Shown here: in pieces, positions 25,720-37,536 of the stretch
Layout of the letters: the number at the start of each line of letters is the position of its first letter
Numbering within the stretch: the stretch's first letter is position 1
DNA from: Bacillus marinisedimentorum
GTDB lineage: Bacteria > Bacillota > Bacilli > Bacillales > Bacillaceae_O
Assembly: GCF_001644195.2 (NCBI RefSeq)
Contig: NZ_LWBL02000041.1
Span: 83,131 to 147,130, forward strand
DNA length: 64,000 nucleotides
Direction: 5' to 3'
Translations under genes and position numbers: made by a program
The notes under the pieces: generated by a model
The model's input: only the letters and a program-made list of their open reading frames with translations
Database searches by the model: none
What the model was told of the DNA's origin: nothing

Positions 25720-27177
25720 TTACAGTTCCGGTTTCGCTTTATGATGGTCTGTTGCCTGTTCGTAAGCATGGGCAACACGGTAAACGTTACTTTCGTCGAA
25801 ATGCTTGCCGATGATTTGCAATCCGAGCGGCAGGCCGTTTGAGAATCCGCACGGCACGGAGATGCCCGGCACCCCTGCAAGATTCACAGGGATTGTCAAA
25901 ATATCGTTTGCGTACATTGTCAGCGGGTCATCGATCTTTTCGCCGATTTTGAAAGCCGGCGTCGGTGTTGTCGGCCCGATGATGACATCGTAATCTTCGA
26001 ACACTTTGTCAAAATCATTTTTGATCAAGGTCCGGACTTTCTGGGCCTTTTTATAATACGCGTCATAGTAGCCGGAGCTGAGGGCGAATGTGCCGAGCAT
26101 GATGCGGCGTTTCACCTCATCGCCGAACCCTTCGCTGCGCGTCTTTTTGTACATGTCGATCAAGTTTTCCTCACCTGTCGCGCGGACGCCGTAACGGACG
26201 CCGTCGAAGCGGGCCAGGTTGGCGGATGCTTCAGATGATGCGAGCAGGTAGTAGGTCGCAACCGCATATTTGGAGTGCGGCAGGGATACTTCTTCCCATG
26301 TCGCGCCCATGCCTTCAAGCACTTTCAGGGCATCTTTTACGGAGTTGCGGACGTCTTCGTCGACGCCTTCACCGAGGTACTCCTTCGGTACGGCGATTTT
26401 GAGGCCTTTTACATCGCCGGTCAGGGATGACAGATAGTCTTTTACATCAACATTTGCTGATGTGGAATCAAGGTCATCATGGCCTGCGATCGTCTGCAGG
26501 ATGTAGGCGTTGTCCTCAACCGTGCGCGTAATCGGACCGATCTGGTCAAGCGATGATGCGAACGCGACCAGGCCGAAACGGGAAACGCGCCCGTATGTAG
26601 GCTTCAGGCCGACAACGCCGCAGAATGCTGCCGGCTGGCGGATCGACCCGCCTGTATCGGAGCCGAGTGAGAAAAACACTTCGCCTGCCGCTACCGATGC
26701 AGCGGAACCGCCGCTGGAGCCGCCCGGGACATATTCGGTGTTCCACGGGTTGCGCGTGCGGAAGAAGCCGGAGTTCTCATTGGAGGAACCCATCGCGAAT
26801 TCGTCCATGTTCAGCTTACCGATCGTGACGGTTTCGGCCGTGTTCAGTTTTTCAACAACCGTTGCGTTGTGCAGCGGGTTGAAGTTGGCGAGCAATTGGC
26901 TCGAGCATGTGGTGCGCAGGCCTTTTGTCGTGATGTTGTCTTTGATGCCGGCCGGAAGCCCGTAAAGCAGCCCGAATTCCTTCTTCTCGCCGAGCGCTTC
27001 GTCAAGTTCGCTGGCATATGCGCGGGCGTTTTCTTCATTCAGCGTGAGAAACGCCTTCACTTTGTCGTCGACCTGTTTGATGCGGTTGTACGATTCATTG
27101 ACCAGGTCGGTTACGTTGATTTCTTTCTTATGTAACAGCTCGTGTATTTCACCGATGCGTTTATCGAATAACGACAT
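25720..27177 (-). CDS. gatA: Aspartyl/glutamyl-tRNA(Asn/Gln) amidotransferase subunit A
   Basis: A 485-residue glutaminase subunit of the amidase-signature family. It releases ammonia from glutamine and channels it to GatB. The Ser-cisSer-Lys catalytic residues are in PAGIKDNI (Lys), [10 protein letters not shown] and [18 protein letters not shown] 27177 follows AGGAGGGGTAC, 13 bases after gatC. Essential in bacteria lacking glutaminyl-tRNA synthetase. Confidence 0.96.
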   Translation of the reverse strand: MSLFDKRIGEIHELLHKKEINVTDLVNESYNRIKQVDDKVKAFLTLNEENARAYASELDEALGEKKEFGLLYGLPAGIKDNITTKGLRTTCSSQLLANFNPLHNATVVEKLNTAETVTIGKLNMDEFAMGSSNENSGFFRTRNPWNTEYVPGGSSGGSAASVAAGEVFFSLGSDTGGSIRQPAAFCGVVGLKPTYGRVSRFGLVAFASSLDQIGPITRTVEDNAYILQTIAGHDDLDSTSANVDVKDYLSSLTGDVKGLKIAVPKEYLGEGVDEDVRNSVKDALKVLEGMGATWEEVSLPHSKYAVATYYLLASSEASANLARFDGVRYGVRATGEENLIDMYKKTRSEGFGDEVKRRIMLGTFALSSGYYDAYYKKAQKVRTLIKNDFDKVFEDYDVIIGPTTPTPAFKIGEKIDDPLTMYANDILTIPVNLAGVPGISVPCGFSNGLPLGLQIIGKHFDESNVYRVAHAYEQATDHHKAKPEL

Positions 27178-27190
27178 GCTTGTACCCCTC

Positions 27191-27481
27191 CTATTCCAGG
27201 ACAGACGGGACCTTGACCTGGCCGTCCTGCTTGTCCGGTGCGTTTAACAGCGCTTCTTCCTGTGTAAGCCATTTGCGGGCGTTGTCCTCGCGAAGCACAT
27301 TTTTCATATCAAGAACGTGGGTGGTCGGTTCCACATCTGTTGTATCGAGTTCGTTCAGCTGCTCTGCAAATGAAATGATGTTATCGAGTTGTTTCGTGAA
27401 CACTTCCGCTTCATCTTCCGTAATCGACAGACGGGCAAGATGCGCGACATGCTTCACCTGATCCTTATCAATCCGAGACAT
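27191..27481 (-). CDS. gatC: Aspartyl/glutamyl-tRNA(Asn/Gln) amidotransferase subunit C
   Basis: A 96-residue protein, the usual size of GatC. It wraps around GatA and GatB and stabilises the complex. It has the family pattern [16 protein letters not shown] at the N-terminus and a conserved DNARKW-L segment near the C-terminus. ATG 27481 follows GGAGGTGAAGAGG. First gene of the gatCAB operon. Confidence 0.94.
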   Translation of the reverse strand: MSRIDKDQVKHVAHLARLSITEDEAEVFTKQLDNIISFAEQLNELDTTDVEPTTHVLDMKNVLREDNARKWLTQEEALLNAPDKQDGQVKVPSVLE

Positions 27482-27643
27482 TCCTCTTCACCTCCACGGT
27501 TATTTCGAACCTTGTGCAATGCTATTATCATACCAAAAATAACAGGTGCGAAGCAAGATTGCGGGCTGGTATGGCGCCCGGAATTTGTGAAGCGGCTTAC
27601 AATGTTGTGACGGCGGACTGACAATTGCGGGGATTGCCTGGGG

Positions 27644-27722
27644 GATTGCCTGGCAATTGCCAGGCATCTATAGGTCTTCAGACTCATCATTGCCTGGCAA
27701 TTGCGAGGCAATTGCCAGGCAA
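27644..27722. repeat. TGCCTGGCAATTGCCAGGCA palindrome cluster
   Basis: The 20-bp palindrome TGCCTGGCAATTGCCAGGCA appears complete at 27648-27666. A second, longer version has GAGGCAATTGCCAGGCA joined to TGCCTGGCAATTGC at 27690-27721. Another partial copy is at 54712. Interspersed, non-coding, between gatC and putP. Confidence 0.7.
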
Positions 27723-27734
27723 CGCCCTCCGCCA

Positions 27735-27768
27735 CAAAAAAAGACCCTCTCTCCAAGAGAAAGGGTCC
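27735..27768 (-). terminator. Terminator of putP
   Basis: GGACCCTTTCTCTT pairs with GAGAGAGGGTC and is followed by TTTTTTT on the minus strand, about 20 bases after the putP stop. Confidence 0.8.
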
Positions 27769-27786
27769 CACCAACCTGCACAGCAC

Positions 27787-29241
27787 CTACAGGTTTTTCG
27801 CTTTATCAAATTCTTCAAGTATTTCATTGGAAGGCTGCGGTCCGACTTTGCTGAAGATCATGATGGCGATCCAGCCGAGTACGAAGCCTGGAACGATTTC
27901 GTACAGGTCGAAGATTCCGCCTTCGAGCGGCTTCCAGATGACGACGGTCAGTGCGCCGACGATGATGCCGGCCAGTGCGCCGTTGCGGGTCATGCCTTTC
28001 CAGAACAGGGACAGGATGATGACCGGTCCGAATGCGGCACCGAATCCTCCCCATGCGTAACTTACGAGTTCAAGGACTTTGCTGTCCTGATCGCTTGCAA
28101 GCAGGATGGCGATGAGTGCGATTGCAAGCACTGAAATACGTCCTACCCATACAAGCTCGCGTTCGCTCGCATTTTTGCGGAGGATCGCTTTATAAAAGTC
28201 TTCCGCAACTGCACTTGATGATACAAGCAACTGGGAGTCAATCGTACTCATGATGGCAGCCAGGATTGCGGCAAGCAGGAAGCCGGCTACCCATGGATTG
28301 AACAGGATCTGTGTAAATTCGATAAATACGGTTTCGCTGTCCGGAAGCGGGTTATCCGCAAAGAATGCGATACCGGCAAAACCGGTGAAGATCGCACCGA
28401 ACAGGGAAAGCACCATCCAGCCCATGCCGATCAGGCGTGCTGTCGGGATATCCTTGATGGAACGCACCGCCATAAAGCGGACCAGGATGTGCGGCTGGCC
28501 GAAGTAGCCAAGGCCCCAGGCAAGCAATGAAATGATTCCGAGCGTTGTCATGTCCTGGAATACATCAAGATAGGCAGGATCGATTGAACCCGCAGCATTG
28601 ACGGTTTCGCCCCATCCGCCGATATTGGAAATCGCCACAATCGGCACGATGATCAAGGCAAGGAACATGAGAATCCCCTGGATGAAGTCCGTCCAGCTGA
28701 CGGCCAAAAATCCACCGAGGAACGTGTATGAGATTATGACGATGGCACCTATCCAGAGGGCCTGGTTGTAGGTTAATCCGAAGGAGCTGACAAATAGTTT
28801 CGCGCCACCGACGAGTCCTGATGAAGTGTAGAACGTGAAGAATAATAAAATGACCAGGGCAGAAATAACACGTAAAAACTTTGATCCGTCACGGAAACGG
28901 TTCTCAAGATAGTCCGGGATTGTGATAGAATCATTGGCAACTTCCGTGTAGCTGCGCAGCCGCCTTGCGACAAACTGCCAGTTCAGGTAAGCACCAATGG
29001 CAAGTCCGACAGCGATCCAGATTTGGTTCATCCCGCCTGCATACATTGCACCGGGAAGTCCGAGCAAGAGCCAGCTGGACATATCTGAAGCACCGGCACT
29101 GAGTGCGGCGACACCAGGTCCGAGGCGTCTTCCCCCAAGTACATAGTCTGATAAATTGCTTGTTAGTCTGTAGGCCGCAAAACCAATTGCCAGCATTCCG
29201 ACCAGGTATACGATAAACGTTATTAACGTGGCTGTATTCAT
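27787..29241 (-). CDS. putP: Sodium/proline symporter
   Basis: A 484-residue permease of the sodium:solute symporter family with about 13 hydrophobic segments. It imports proline with Na+. Features: LGGRRLGPGVAALSAGASDMSSWLLLGLPG early on, SYTFLGGFLAVSWTDFIQG, and WGLGYFGQPHILVRFMA. ATG 29241 follows AGAGGAGAG, which lies at the end of the 32-residue ORF just upstream, suggesting translational coupling. The neighbouring pyrroline-5-carboxylate dehydrogenase gene supports proline uptake and catabolism. Confidence 0.92.
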   Translation of the reverse strand: MNTATLITFIVYLVGMLAIGFAAYRLTSNLSDYVLGGRRLGPGVAALSAGASDMSSWLLLGLPGAMYAGGMNQIWIAVGLAIGAYLNWQFVARRLRSYTEVANDSITIPDYLENRFRDGSKFLRVISALVILLFFTFYTSSGLVGGAKLFVSSFGLTYNQALWIGAIVIISYTFLGGFLAVSWTDFIQGILMFLALIIVPIVAISNIGGWGETVNAAGSIDPAYLDVFQDMTTLGIISLLAWGLGYFGQPHILVRFMAVRSIKDIPTARLIGMGWMVLSLFGAIFTGFAGIAFFADNPLPDSETVFIEFTQILFNPWVAGFLLAAILAAIMSTIDSQLLVSSSAVAEDFYKAILRKNASERELVWVGRISVLAIALIAILLASDQDSKVLELVSYAWGGFGAAFGPVIILSLFWKGMTRNGALAGIIVGALTVVIWKPLEGGIFDLYEIVPGFVLGWIAIMIFSKVGPQPSNEILEEFDKAKNL

Positions 29242-29246
29242 GTTTT

Positions 29247-29345
29247 CTATTCTCTCCTCTCAGTGAAATAAGTAATAATCGATAGTATGACTAGTAGCGG
29301 CATTGGAACCATGAGCCAAAACCATGTTGCAGCTGTTAATGACAT
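29247..29345 (-). CDS. Symporter small accessory protein (32 residues)
   Basis: Reading MSLTAATWFWLMVPMPLLV and ending TYFTERRE, this is a single hydrophobic helix with a charged C-terminus. ATG 29345 follows GGGGGTGACGAA. The TAG stop is five bases before the putP ATG, and the putP ribosome binding site overlaps its last codons, so the two are translationally linked. Small helical peptides encoded next to sodium:solute symporters are known accessory subunits (MetS beside MetP in Corynebacterium). The assignment is by position and character; the peptide is below usual annotation size limits. Confidence 0.75.
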   Translation of the reverse strand: MSLTAATWFWLMVPMPLLVILSIITYFTERRE

Positions 29346-29764
29346 TTCGTCACCCCCGTTATTAGTTTGAATACTATATGCAATCACATGCAATTTTCTA
29401 TTTTTTATTTTTCCAGAATATCACATGTGAGTTGCCGGCCCTTTCAGAAAAACCATTATCCATCGTAACACAACGTCGATAATTTGCCAGCGATCCGAAT
29501 TGACAGGATTAACAGTGATGAATAAATATACACACTGCACACTTATTTATCATAATATTTGATATATAGTAAATATCTATTCACTAAAAAGAATAAAATT
29601 AAATCAGTTTTTGTAACACTTTTGACACACTTGTAATGAATTCATCTAAAATATTACACTATTCCAAAACGAATGTCATTTTAAAATTTTTAGATATTAT
29701 TCGTTAAAAGTATTTCTTGTTATTCTATATGGCCGTTCTCCTGTAATCGTTTGCAATCCAGCAA
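29346..29764. other. AT-rich spacer between putP and the dehydrogenase gene
   Basis: About 420 bases without a gene. It must hold the promoter of the putP transcript, but I find no convincing -35/-10 pair. It includes runs of A and T and no repeat that I recognise. Confidence 0.4.
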
Positions 29765-29789
29765 AAAGAGCCCTGCAAGAGGGCTCTTT
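29765..29789 (-). terminator. Terminator of the P5C dehydrogenase gene
   Basis: AAAGAGCCC, a 7-base loop, and GGGCTCTTT form a perfect 9-bp stem, followed by TTTTGC on the minus strand, shortly after the stop codon. Confidence 0.85.
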
Positions 29790-29795
29790 CATTTA

Positions 29796-31343
29796 TTAAT
29801 ATAATTCGGAGACTGTTTTCGGCTGCATATGAAGCAGCAGGTAGTCCGGTCCGCCGGCTTTCGAGTCGGTTCCGGACATGTTGAAGCCGCCAAACGGCTG
29901 GTAGCCGACGACTGCGCCGGTGCATCCTCTGTTGAAATAAAGGTTTCCGACCATAAAGTCTTCACGCGCCTGTTCCAGATGGAGGCGGTTATCGGAAATG
30001 ACAGCGCCTGTCAGGCCGTAAACCGTATTGTTCGCAATCTTGAGGGCTTCATCATAGTCTTTCGCTTTTGTAAACGCGACAACCGGTCCGAAGATTTCTT
30101 CCTGCATGATGACCGCTTCCGGATCGACGTCCGCGAATACGGTCGGCTTGATGAAGAAGCCTGTTGAAGTGTCCCCTTCACCGCCTGTCATCAGCTTGCC
30201 TTCTTTTTTACCCTGGTCGATATAGCCCATGATTTTGTCATAAGCGCCCTGGTCGATGACCGGTCCCATGAAGTTGTTGTCGTCTGTCGGATCACCCTGG
30301 GTCAGTTCATTTGTCAGTTCAACGACACGGTCAAGCACCTGGTCATACACGTCTTGATGCGCAACGACGCGTGAGCATGCTGAACATTTCTGGCCGGAGA
30401 AGCCGAATGCCGATTTGACGATCGACTGGGCCGCAAGCTCAAGGTCTGCTTCGCTGTCGACGACGATTGTATCTTTTCCGCCCATTTCGGCAAGGACGCG
30501 CTTCAGCCATTTCTGGCCGTCCTGCACGACCGCTGCCCGCTCATAGATCCGCTTGCCGACATCAAGGGAGCCGGTGAAGCTGATGAAACGGGTGCGCGGA
30601 TGGTCAACGAGGTGATCGCCGACTTCTGCTCCGCTGCCAGGAATGAAATTGAATACGCCTTTTGGAATGCCTGCTTCAACAAGCACCTCCGCAAACTTGG
30701 CCGCAACGACCGGTGTCGCACTCGCCGGCTTCAGCAGAACGGTGTTCCCGGCAACAAGCGGGGCAACTGCCGTGCCGCACATGATCGCAAACGGGAAGTT
30801 CCATGGTGAAATGGTGACGCCGACGCCAAGCGGAATATAGTTGAAGCGGTTTTCTTCAGACGGATGCGAGTTGATCAGCTGTCCGTCTTTAATGCGCATC
30901 ATCTGGCGTCCGTAGTATTCCATGAAATCAATCGCTTCAGCCGTATCGGCATCCGCTTCAATCCACGGCTTTCCGGCTTCTTTTACCATCCAGGCGGAAA
31001 ACTCATGCTTGCGCCGGCGCACAATGCCCGCTGCCCGGAACAAAATGTCCGCACGCGCGTCTGGACTTACCTTGCGCCACATTTCAAATGCAGCATCCGC
31101 TGCTTTATGGGCTTTTTCGGCAAGATCCTTGTTCGCTTTCGATACATAACCGACCACTTCCTCTTTGTTGGCAGGGTTGCGTGAAACGATTTTGTCCTCC
31201 GTCTTCACCCATTCGCCGTCAATCAGAAGATCATATTCTTTCCCAAGCTCGGACTCAACCTTTTTAAGCGCTTCCTGAAAGGCCTTCTTGTTCTCCTCCA
31301 CTTTGAAATCCGTCAAGGGTTCGCGTGAATAAGCCATTACCAT
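29796..31343 (-). CDS. rocA: 1-pyrroline-5-carboxylate dehydrogenase (RocA/PutC type)
   Basis: A 515-residue aldehyde dehydrogenase, exactly the length of B. subtilis RocA and PutC. It oxidises glutamate semialdehyde (from pyrroline-5-carboxylate) to glutamate with NAD+, the last step of proline and arginine catabolism. [13 protein letters not shown] holds the general-base glutamate and [12 protein letters not shown] the catalytic cysteine. The nearby putP suggests a proline (PutC) role, but no proline dehydrogenase gene is present here, so the choice of name is open. GTG/ATG at 31343 follows AAAGGAGGATGG. Confidence 0.9.
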   Translation of the reverse strand: MVMAYSREPLTDFKVEENKKAFQEALKKVESELGKEYDLLIDGEWVKTEDKIVSRNPANKEEVVGYVSKANKDLAEKAHKAADAAFEMWRKVSPDARADILFRAAGIVRRRKHEFSAWMVKEAGKPWIEADADTAEAIDFMEYYGRQMMRIKDGQLINSHPSEENRFNYIPLGVGVTISPWNFPFAIMCGTAVAPLVAGNTVLLKPASATPVVAAKFAEVLVEAGIPKGVFNFIPGSGAEVGDHLVDHPRTRFISFTGSLDVGKRIYERAAVVQDGQKWLKRVLAEMGGKDTIVVDSEADLELAAQSIVKSAFGFSGQKCSACSRVVAHQDVYDQVLDRVVELTNELTQGDPTDDNNFMGPVIDQGAYDKIMGYIDQGKKEGKLMTGGEGDTSTGFFIKPTVFADVDPEAVIMQEEIFGPVVAFTKAKDYDEALKIANNTVYGLTGAVISDNRLHLEQAREDFMVGNLYFNRGCTGAVVGYQPFGGFNMSGTDSKAGGPDYLLLHMQPKTVSELY

Positions 31344-31463
31344 TGTTGACCCATCCTCCTTTTTATGTATGCGTTTTCATACCACATCTACCATTCTACC
31401 CGATACCGGGAAAAGGTTCAATGGATTGGCCGGCACACCATTCTTTTAAAAAACTGGTGGAGT

Positions 31464-31837
31464 TCATTCATTTTCCCACGATAAAGTGAAGCTGCCTTTA
31501 TGCTTTTTGCCTTCTACCTGCATCTTATATTTGCCAGGCCTGCTGAGTTTGACCGAATCCTCCGGTTTTATCGTTTTATAGGTTTGACCCTCTCCATCCA
31601 GCACCTTTGCAATCAAATCCCCCTCTTCTGTCTTCGCCTTAAAGGTGACGGTAAGCGCCTCTCCATCATCAATCGTCACTTTCTTGAAATAATGGCCTGA
31701 AAAATTTCTGTATTCCCCGCTTATTTCATTCTTTGAGGCATCGACTTCCCAACCGTAATTCCATATGAACCGCCAGTGCAGCCAATCAAGTTTGCCAGCA
31801 GCAAAACCATCACTATCGTCCGCAGCCTTTTTACCAT
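31464..31837 (-). pseudogene. Small lipoprotein gene, frameshifted
   Basis: ATG 31837 after AAGGAGAGGAACC opens a signal peptide MVKRLRTIVMVLLLANLIGC with a lipobox LIGC, then GGSYG, and stops soon after. A frame one base over runs straight on as WNYGWEVDASKNEISGEYRN and continues through FKKVTIDDGEALTVTFKAK to the end (about 125 residues in total). The conserved-looking second part would make a secreted beta-rich domain. A single indel near 31765 has split it. The tail may still be translated from GTG 31679, without the export signal. Sequencing error is an alternative. Confidence 0.7.
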
Positions 31838-32045
31838 ATGGTTCCTCTCCTTACATGGATTTAATGTGTATACGTTTCATCTATTTAAAAGTTTAGCTGT
31901 TCACCAAATTGCCACAGGACTTGCCTATAATTTCTTTCAGCTTTCCGGTGACTTTTCCGAACCTGTGTATGGTAAACTTAACTTTTGCAGTACCGTAGTT
32001 TCATATAGCTATTGCCGATATAAAACAGCCAGGGAGTGACGTCGG

Positions 32046-33215
32046 ATGAACAAAAAAGACATCGCCAACATACGGAAGCAATTCAAGCCGGATAATGATT
32101 TATTGAAAATAAAGGATATTTTTAACGTGTATGTGATGAAGGAAAGCAGCGACATCTACCATCAGGAAAGCCGGCCGTTCCCGATGCTTGAACAGGAACA
32201 GCAGGAACTTTTTCTGAGCAATTTCAAAAAAGTGCTGACCGGCCAATTGGATACGAAGCTGTTCGAATTGAAGTTCCAGCGTGAAGCTGACGACCATAGC
32301 CAGCTTATCCTGTATGAAGGGCTGCAGGCCGATGATGTCGGCGATTGGAAGGACCAAATGCTCCTCATCGTCGAAAAAATGCTGACGGACAGGCAGTATG
32401 AGATGGATATTGTCATCACCTTCATCCGCGGGGAATATTTCAAGCCGACAAAAAAGAGAAACGATGAGGCGGAAACGAGTGAGCGGGATGAAGTGTTCAC
32501 CCACCCTTTCATTCTGTGCAGCATCAATAAAACGGAAGAGTCGAAGAAATCATTGCTGTTTGACTATATCGAAAAACAATTCAAATACAGCTTTGAAGTC
32601 GATCCGATCATTAACCTGAAAGCACCCGTCGCCGGATTTTTGTTCCCTGCCTTCTCCGAACATTCGGCTGACGTGAATCATATTTTGTATTCGACCGGCA
32701 AAGCGAACGAACTGGACCCGCACTTCGTCGAAGAAGTGCTTAACAGTGAAGCGGCGCTCACCGCCCTGGAAGATAAAGTCGTCTTTGAGGAAATCGTGAA
32801 ACATGTGACCGGCGACCAGCTCGAAACAGGCACCCTTTCCAACGTGTATGAAGAAATCAATCGGGTGATGGATGAAAATGAAGAAGAAGATACCCCAAGA
32901 TTGGATTATAAAGATGTAGAACGCGTGCTCAAGGTAAGCGGTGTTGAGGATGTTGACCCCGAAAAGGTCGAAACAGCGTTCAAAACGGTCATTGATGACG
33001 AGAAATACGAGTTCAAAGCAAGCAGTGTCATACCGAAATACAATTCGAAATCCATTAAAATCAACACAAAAGCTGCCAACATTTCAATCAGCCCGCAGGA
33101 TTTGAAATACGTCAAACAGGTAAACCGCAACGGCAAGCGCTATTTGATGATCGAAGTCGACGAGGACACCGAAATCGAGGGCTTTAAAATGATTTCGGAA
33201 ACGTTTATGGATTAA
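32046..33215 (+). CDS. DUF4317 family protein
   Basis: A 389-residue cytoplasmic protein matching the DUF4317 pattern: MNKKDIANIRKQFKPDNDLLKI start, a conserved IFNVYVMKESSDIYHQES segment, and IKINTKAANISISPQDLKYVKQ near the C-terminus. Function unknown. ATG follows GGGAGTGACGTCGG. It stands alone, facing a repeat-filled gap. Confidence 0.8.
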   Translation: MNKKDIANIRKQFKPDNDLLKIKDIFNVYVMKESSDIYHQESRPFPMLEQEQQELFLSNFKKVLTGQLDTKLFELKFQREADDHSQLILYEGLQADDVGDWKDQMLLIVEKMLTDRQYEMDIVITFIRGEYFKPTKKRNDEAETSERDEVFTHPFILCSINKTEESKKSLLFDYIEKQFKYSFEVDPIINLKAPVAGFLFPAFSEHSADVNHILYSTGKANELDPHFVEEVLNSEAALTALEDKVVFEEIVKHVTGDQLETGTLSNVYEEINRVMDENEEEDTPRLDYKDVERVLKVSGVEDVDPEKVETAFKTVIDDEKYEFKASSVIPKYNSKSIKINTKAANISISPQDLKYVKQVNRNGKRYLMIEVDEDTEIEGFKMISETFMD

Positions 33216-33231
33216 TCCGATCCTTTCCCGA

Positions 33232-33330
33232 AGAACAAATGCGCAAGGCGCCCGCTTAGCGGTGTACGCATAAGCGGGGGTACCTGCAGTGAGGGCAGTT
33301 TTCCCTCCGAAGGGGAGCAGCTGATCCGTA
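33232..33330. repeat. GCGCAAGGCGCCCGCTTAGC repeat, copy 1
   Basis: Starts ATGCGCAAGGCGCCCGCTTA, then GCGGTGTACGCATAAGCGGG, and ends in a hairpin GTTTTCCCTCCGAAGGGG. Related copies lie at 33773-34012. An interspersed, probably palindromic repeat of a kind common in Bacillus genomes. Confidence 0.7.
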
Positions 33331-33523
33331 TCCCCAACCGATGCCAGACCAGCACAGCCTGAGTACCCCGGGCATGGTAATTTGCACGTTTTTTCACCGT
33401 TTCAAGCAAGCTTACGGCCAAAACCGGGCTGTTTACTCATATACAGGATTATTCCAACCATTTAGGCCCGGTAACCAGCCGGATTTGTCTCATTTTATAA
33501 AAAGACTATTCCTTTTTTTCGTA

Positions 33524-33760
33524 TTTCACGCCAGATGACTGTTCCTTCGCGCCATATCCCCGGCTTTTCACGCCGTTTACGAACAACCGCAATCAGGGGG
33601 ATGCACTTTCGCGCGGAATCCCGTTTCTTTCACGCCAAACGATCACTCTTTCACGCGGAATCTCCCATATTTCATGCCGTAGAGGCCAACTTTCACGCCG
33701 GAGCAGCTGTTTCGCGCCGTTCAGCCCGGCTTTCACGACGGAACTCCTTTTTTCATGCAT
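33524..33760. repeat. 21-bp phased TTTC(A/G)CGCC array 1
   Basis: Cores beginning at 33524, 33545, 33566, 33607, 33628, 33649, 33670, 33691, 33710, 33731 and 33751 keep a 21-base step (twice 19-20, once a doubled 41). Each core resembles TTTCACGCC or TTTCGCGCC and the 12 bases between them vary. On the minus strand it reads GGCGTGAAA. It lies in the gap after the DUF4317 gene. No gene is visible. Confidence 0.85.
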
Positions 33761-33772
33761 GGCGACAGACCC

Positions 33773-34012
33773 TGGCTCGCAGCTGGACATTCTTAAATGC
33801 GGAGAGCCCTTGTTTAGAGGCGTACTCATAGGCAGGGCCGAATCAGGAAGGGCGCTTTTCCCCTTCATGGGGCGGCAATGCTTATGACGATAGCCGCTAG
33901 GGCTCGCAGCTGGACACTCGAAATGCGCAAGGCGCCCGCTTAGCGGCGTACGTATAAGCGGGGGTACCCGGAGGAGATCACCGCTTATGACGATAGCCGC
34001 TGGCGCCTGAAG
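33773..34012. repeat. GCGCAAGGCGCCCGCTTAGC repeat, copies 2 and 3
   Basis: Two more diverged units in tandem, each opening GGCTCGCAGCTGGACA and containing GCTTATGACGATAGCCGCT. The second (33901-34012) carries the GCGCAAGGCGCCCGCTTAGC core found in copy 1. Together with array 1 they fill the 33.2-34.0 kb gap. Confidence 0.65.
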
Positions 34013-34051
34013 TCTCCACTACGCTTGAATTTTATGATTTCCTTAACAACG

Positions 34052-34096
34052 AAAAAAAGCAGGATGCTGCAGCTCATGTGCACATCCTGCTTTTTT
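34052..34096. terminator. Terminator of camS
   Basis: AAAAAGCAGGATG pairs with CATCCTGCTTTTTT around a loop. The strong A/T tracts on both sides allow action in either direction; camS reads into it from the right. Confidence 0.8.
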
Positions 34097-34151
34097 ATTG
34101 ACGGTTTTGTAAACGGCATTGTTGATTTCCGTTTCAATCAATAACACAGCC

Positions 34152-35369
34152 TTATTGATAAATATGGACAAACGGCTTGCTAGCGCCGGCTTCGCGTTTA
34201 ACGAGGCTTTCATCACGGGTCGCCGAGGCAATCCTCACCCTGACATCAACGTCTTTCGGAAAATGTTCCATCACCTGTGCGGCTGTGTATTCGGTGAACC
34301 CGATGATTTCGGTTTTACCGTTAAATTCGATCGGAATTTCGATATCCAGGCGCTGAAGCTTGCCGCCTTTGTAGAATCCTCTGCCAGTCACCCCGGTGTA
34401 ATCCGGAAAATAGCCTTCGATCTTTTTCTTGAATGCTTTCATCACTTCAGAAGCCTTTGCATGGTTTTCCTCCGCTTCTTCTGATGGGAAGAAAACATAG
34501 TCTTCATCAAGCGTCTGCCATTCATCAGGCTTGGCCTGACCGCTCTTGAAGTCCGCTTTTGCGAAAAAGCTGCCGGGCACGACCGATTCCCGTTTTTCTT
34601 CACGGAAAAGTGCAACTGTCACCGGCACATTTTCGGCATCCCGATACTTCCTAAGCTGTTCTACAAGCTCGGCGGCAATCTTTTTGCCCTGCGTTTCCAT
34701 TTCATTGAACGGAATCGGCTTCATAGCCGGCGGCCCCTCTGCCTGCTTGTAATAATGGACGGAATTCATCGACAGCCCGATTACGATGCCGGCCAGCTCG
34801 ACCTGTTCATCGTCGTTCTTTTGATAATAGGTATGCTCCATAATATAAGACAGGTACTCGGGGCTTTTGCTTTCGCTCACACCTTCCGATTCAGGGGAGG
34901 CAGGTGCGTCATTTTCAAGCTCCGACTGCTTTTCGGCATCTTCCCCTTCCTGTCCGTCCTCATTGCCGTCTTCCGTTTCCTCCGGCTTTTCCTCTTCCGT
35001 AGGATCGTCTTTGGTAATGCCACGCTGAATCCATTTGCTGATATCTTTTTCCTTTAAAAAATGGCCTTCCTTGAAAAAGTATTCATCGATCGGATACGAG
35101 CCTCTGGCAATACGGAAGAGGCCGCGCTCCAACTCTTCCATATCAAGACGGTTATAGACATATTGATTGACGAGTCCCCTCGTTTCGGACGGTTGGAACG
35201 GCAAAATCGTCTGATACGTATCCCCCGGGAGCTTATACTTCGGGATGATCGCTTTTTCCTTTTCATCTTCGGTTTCCCGGACAACTTCTTCTTCCTTTTC
35301 AAACACCGGTCCGCAGCCGCTTAACAGAAGCATCGCCGCCAGAGCCGCCACTCCGATTTTATTTAACAT
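34152..35369 (-). CDS. camS: CamS-family sex pheromone lipoprotein (YerH homologue)
   Basis: A 405-residue lipoprotein with signal peptide MLNKIGVAALAAMLLLSGCG, whose lipobox cysteine is at residue 19. In Gram-positive bacteria the cleaved signal peptide of CamS can act as a conjugation pheromone; the protein body has no agreed function. A strongly acidic low-complexity region spans about 118-170 (EDGNEDGQEGEDAEKQ). The order pcrB-pcrA-ligA-camS is that of B. subtilis (yerH). ATG 35369 follows TGAGGTGGCTC. Confidence 0.88.
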   Translation of the reverse strand: MLNKIGVAALAAMLLLSGCGPVFEKEEEVVRETEDEKEKAIIPKYKLPGDTYQTILPFQPSETRGLVNQYVYNRLDMEELERGLFRIARGSYPIDEYFFKEGHFLKEKDISKWIQRGITKDDPTEEEKPEETEDGNEDGQEGEDAEKQSELENDAPASPESEGVSESKSPEYLSYIMEHTYYQKNDDEQVELAGIVIGLSMNSVHYYKQAEGPPAMKPIPFNEMETQGKKIAAELVEQLRKYRDAENVPVTVALFREEKRESVVPGSFFAKADFKSGQAKPDEWQTLDEDYVFFPSEEAEENHAKASEVMKAFKKKIEGYFPDYTGVTGRGFYKGGKLQRLDIEIPIEFNGKTEIIGFTEYTAAQVMEHFPKDVDVRVRIASATRDESLVKREAGASKPFVHIYQ

Positions 35370-35512
35370 TGAGCCACCTCATGATTGCATTATAGGTTTG
35401 AAAGAATCAGGAATGAGGCTGCCCATGCTGTGTGCGGCTCCTCAGAAAAAGAGGATGCTGCACCGCCTGACGGATCAGCCCCATTATTCATCTCACTACC
35501 GGTTATTATAGC

Positions 35513-37525
<2,013 letters not shown>

Positions 37526-37536
37526 CTACAACCTTT

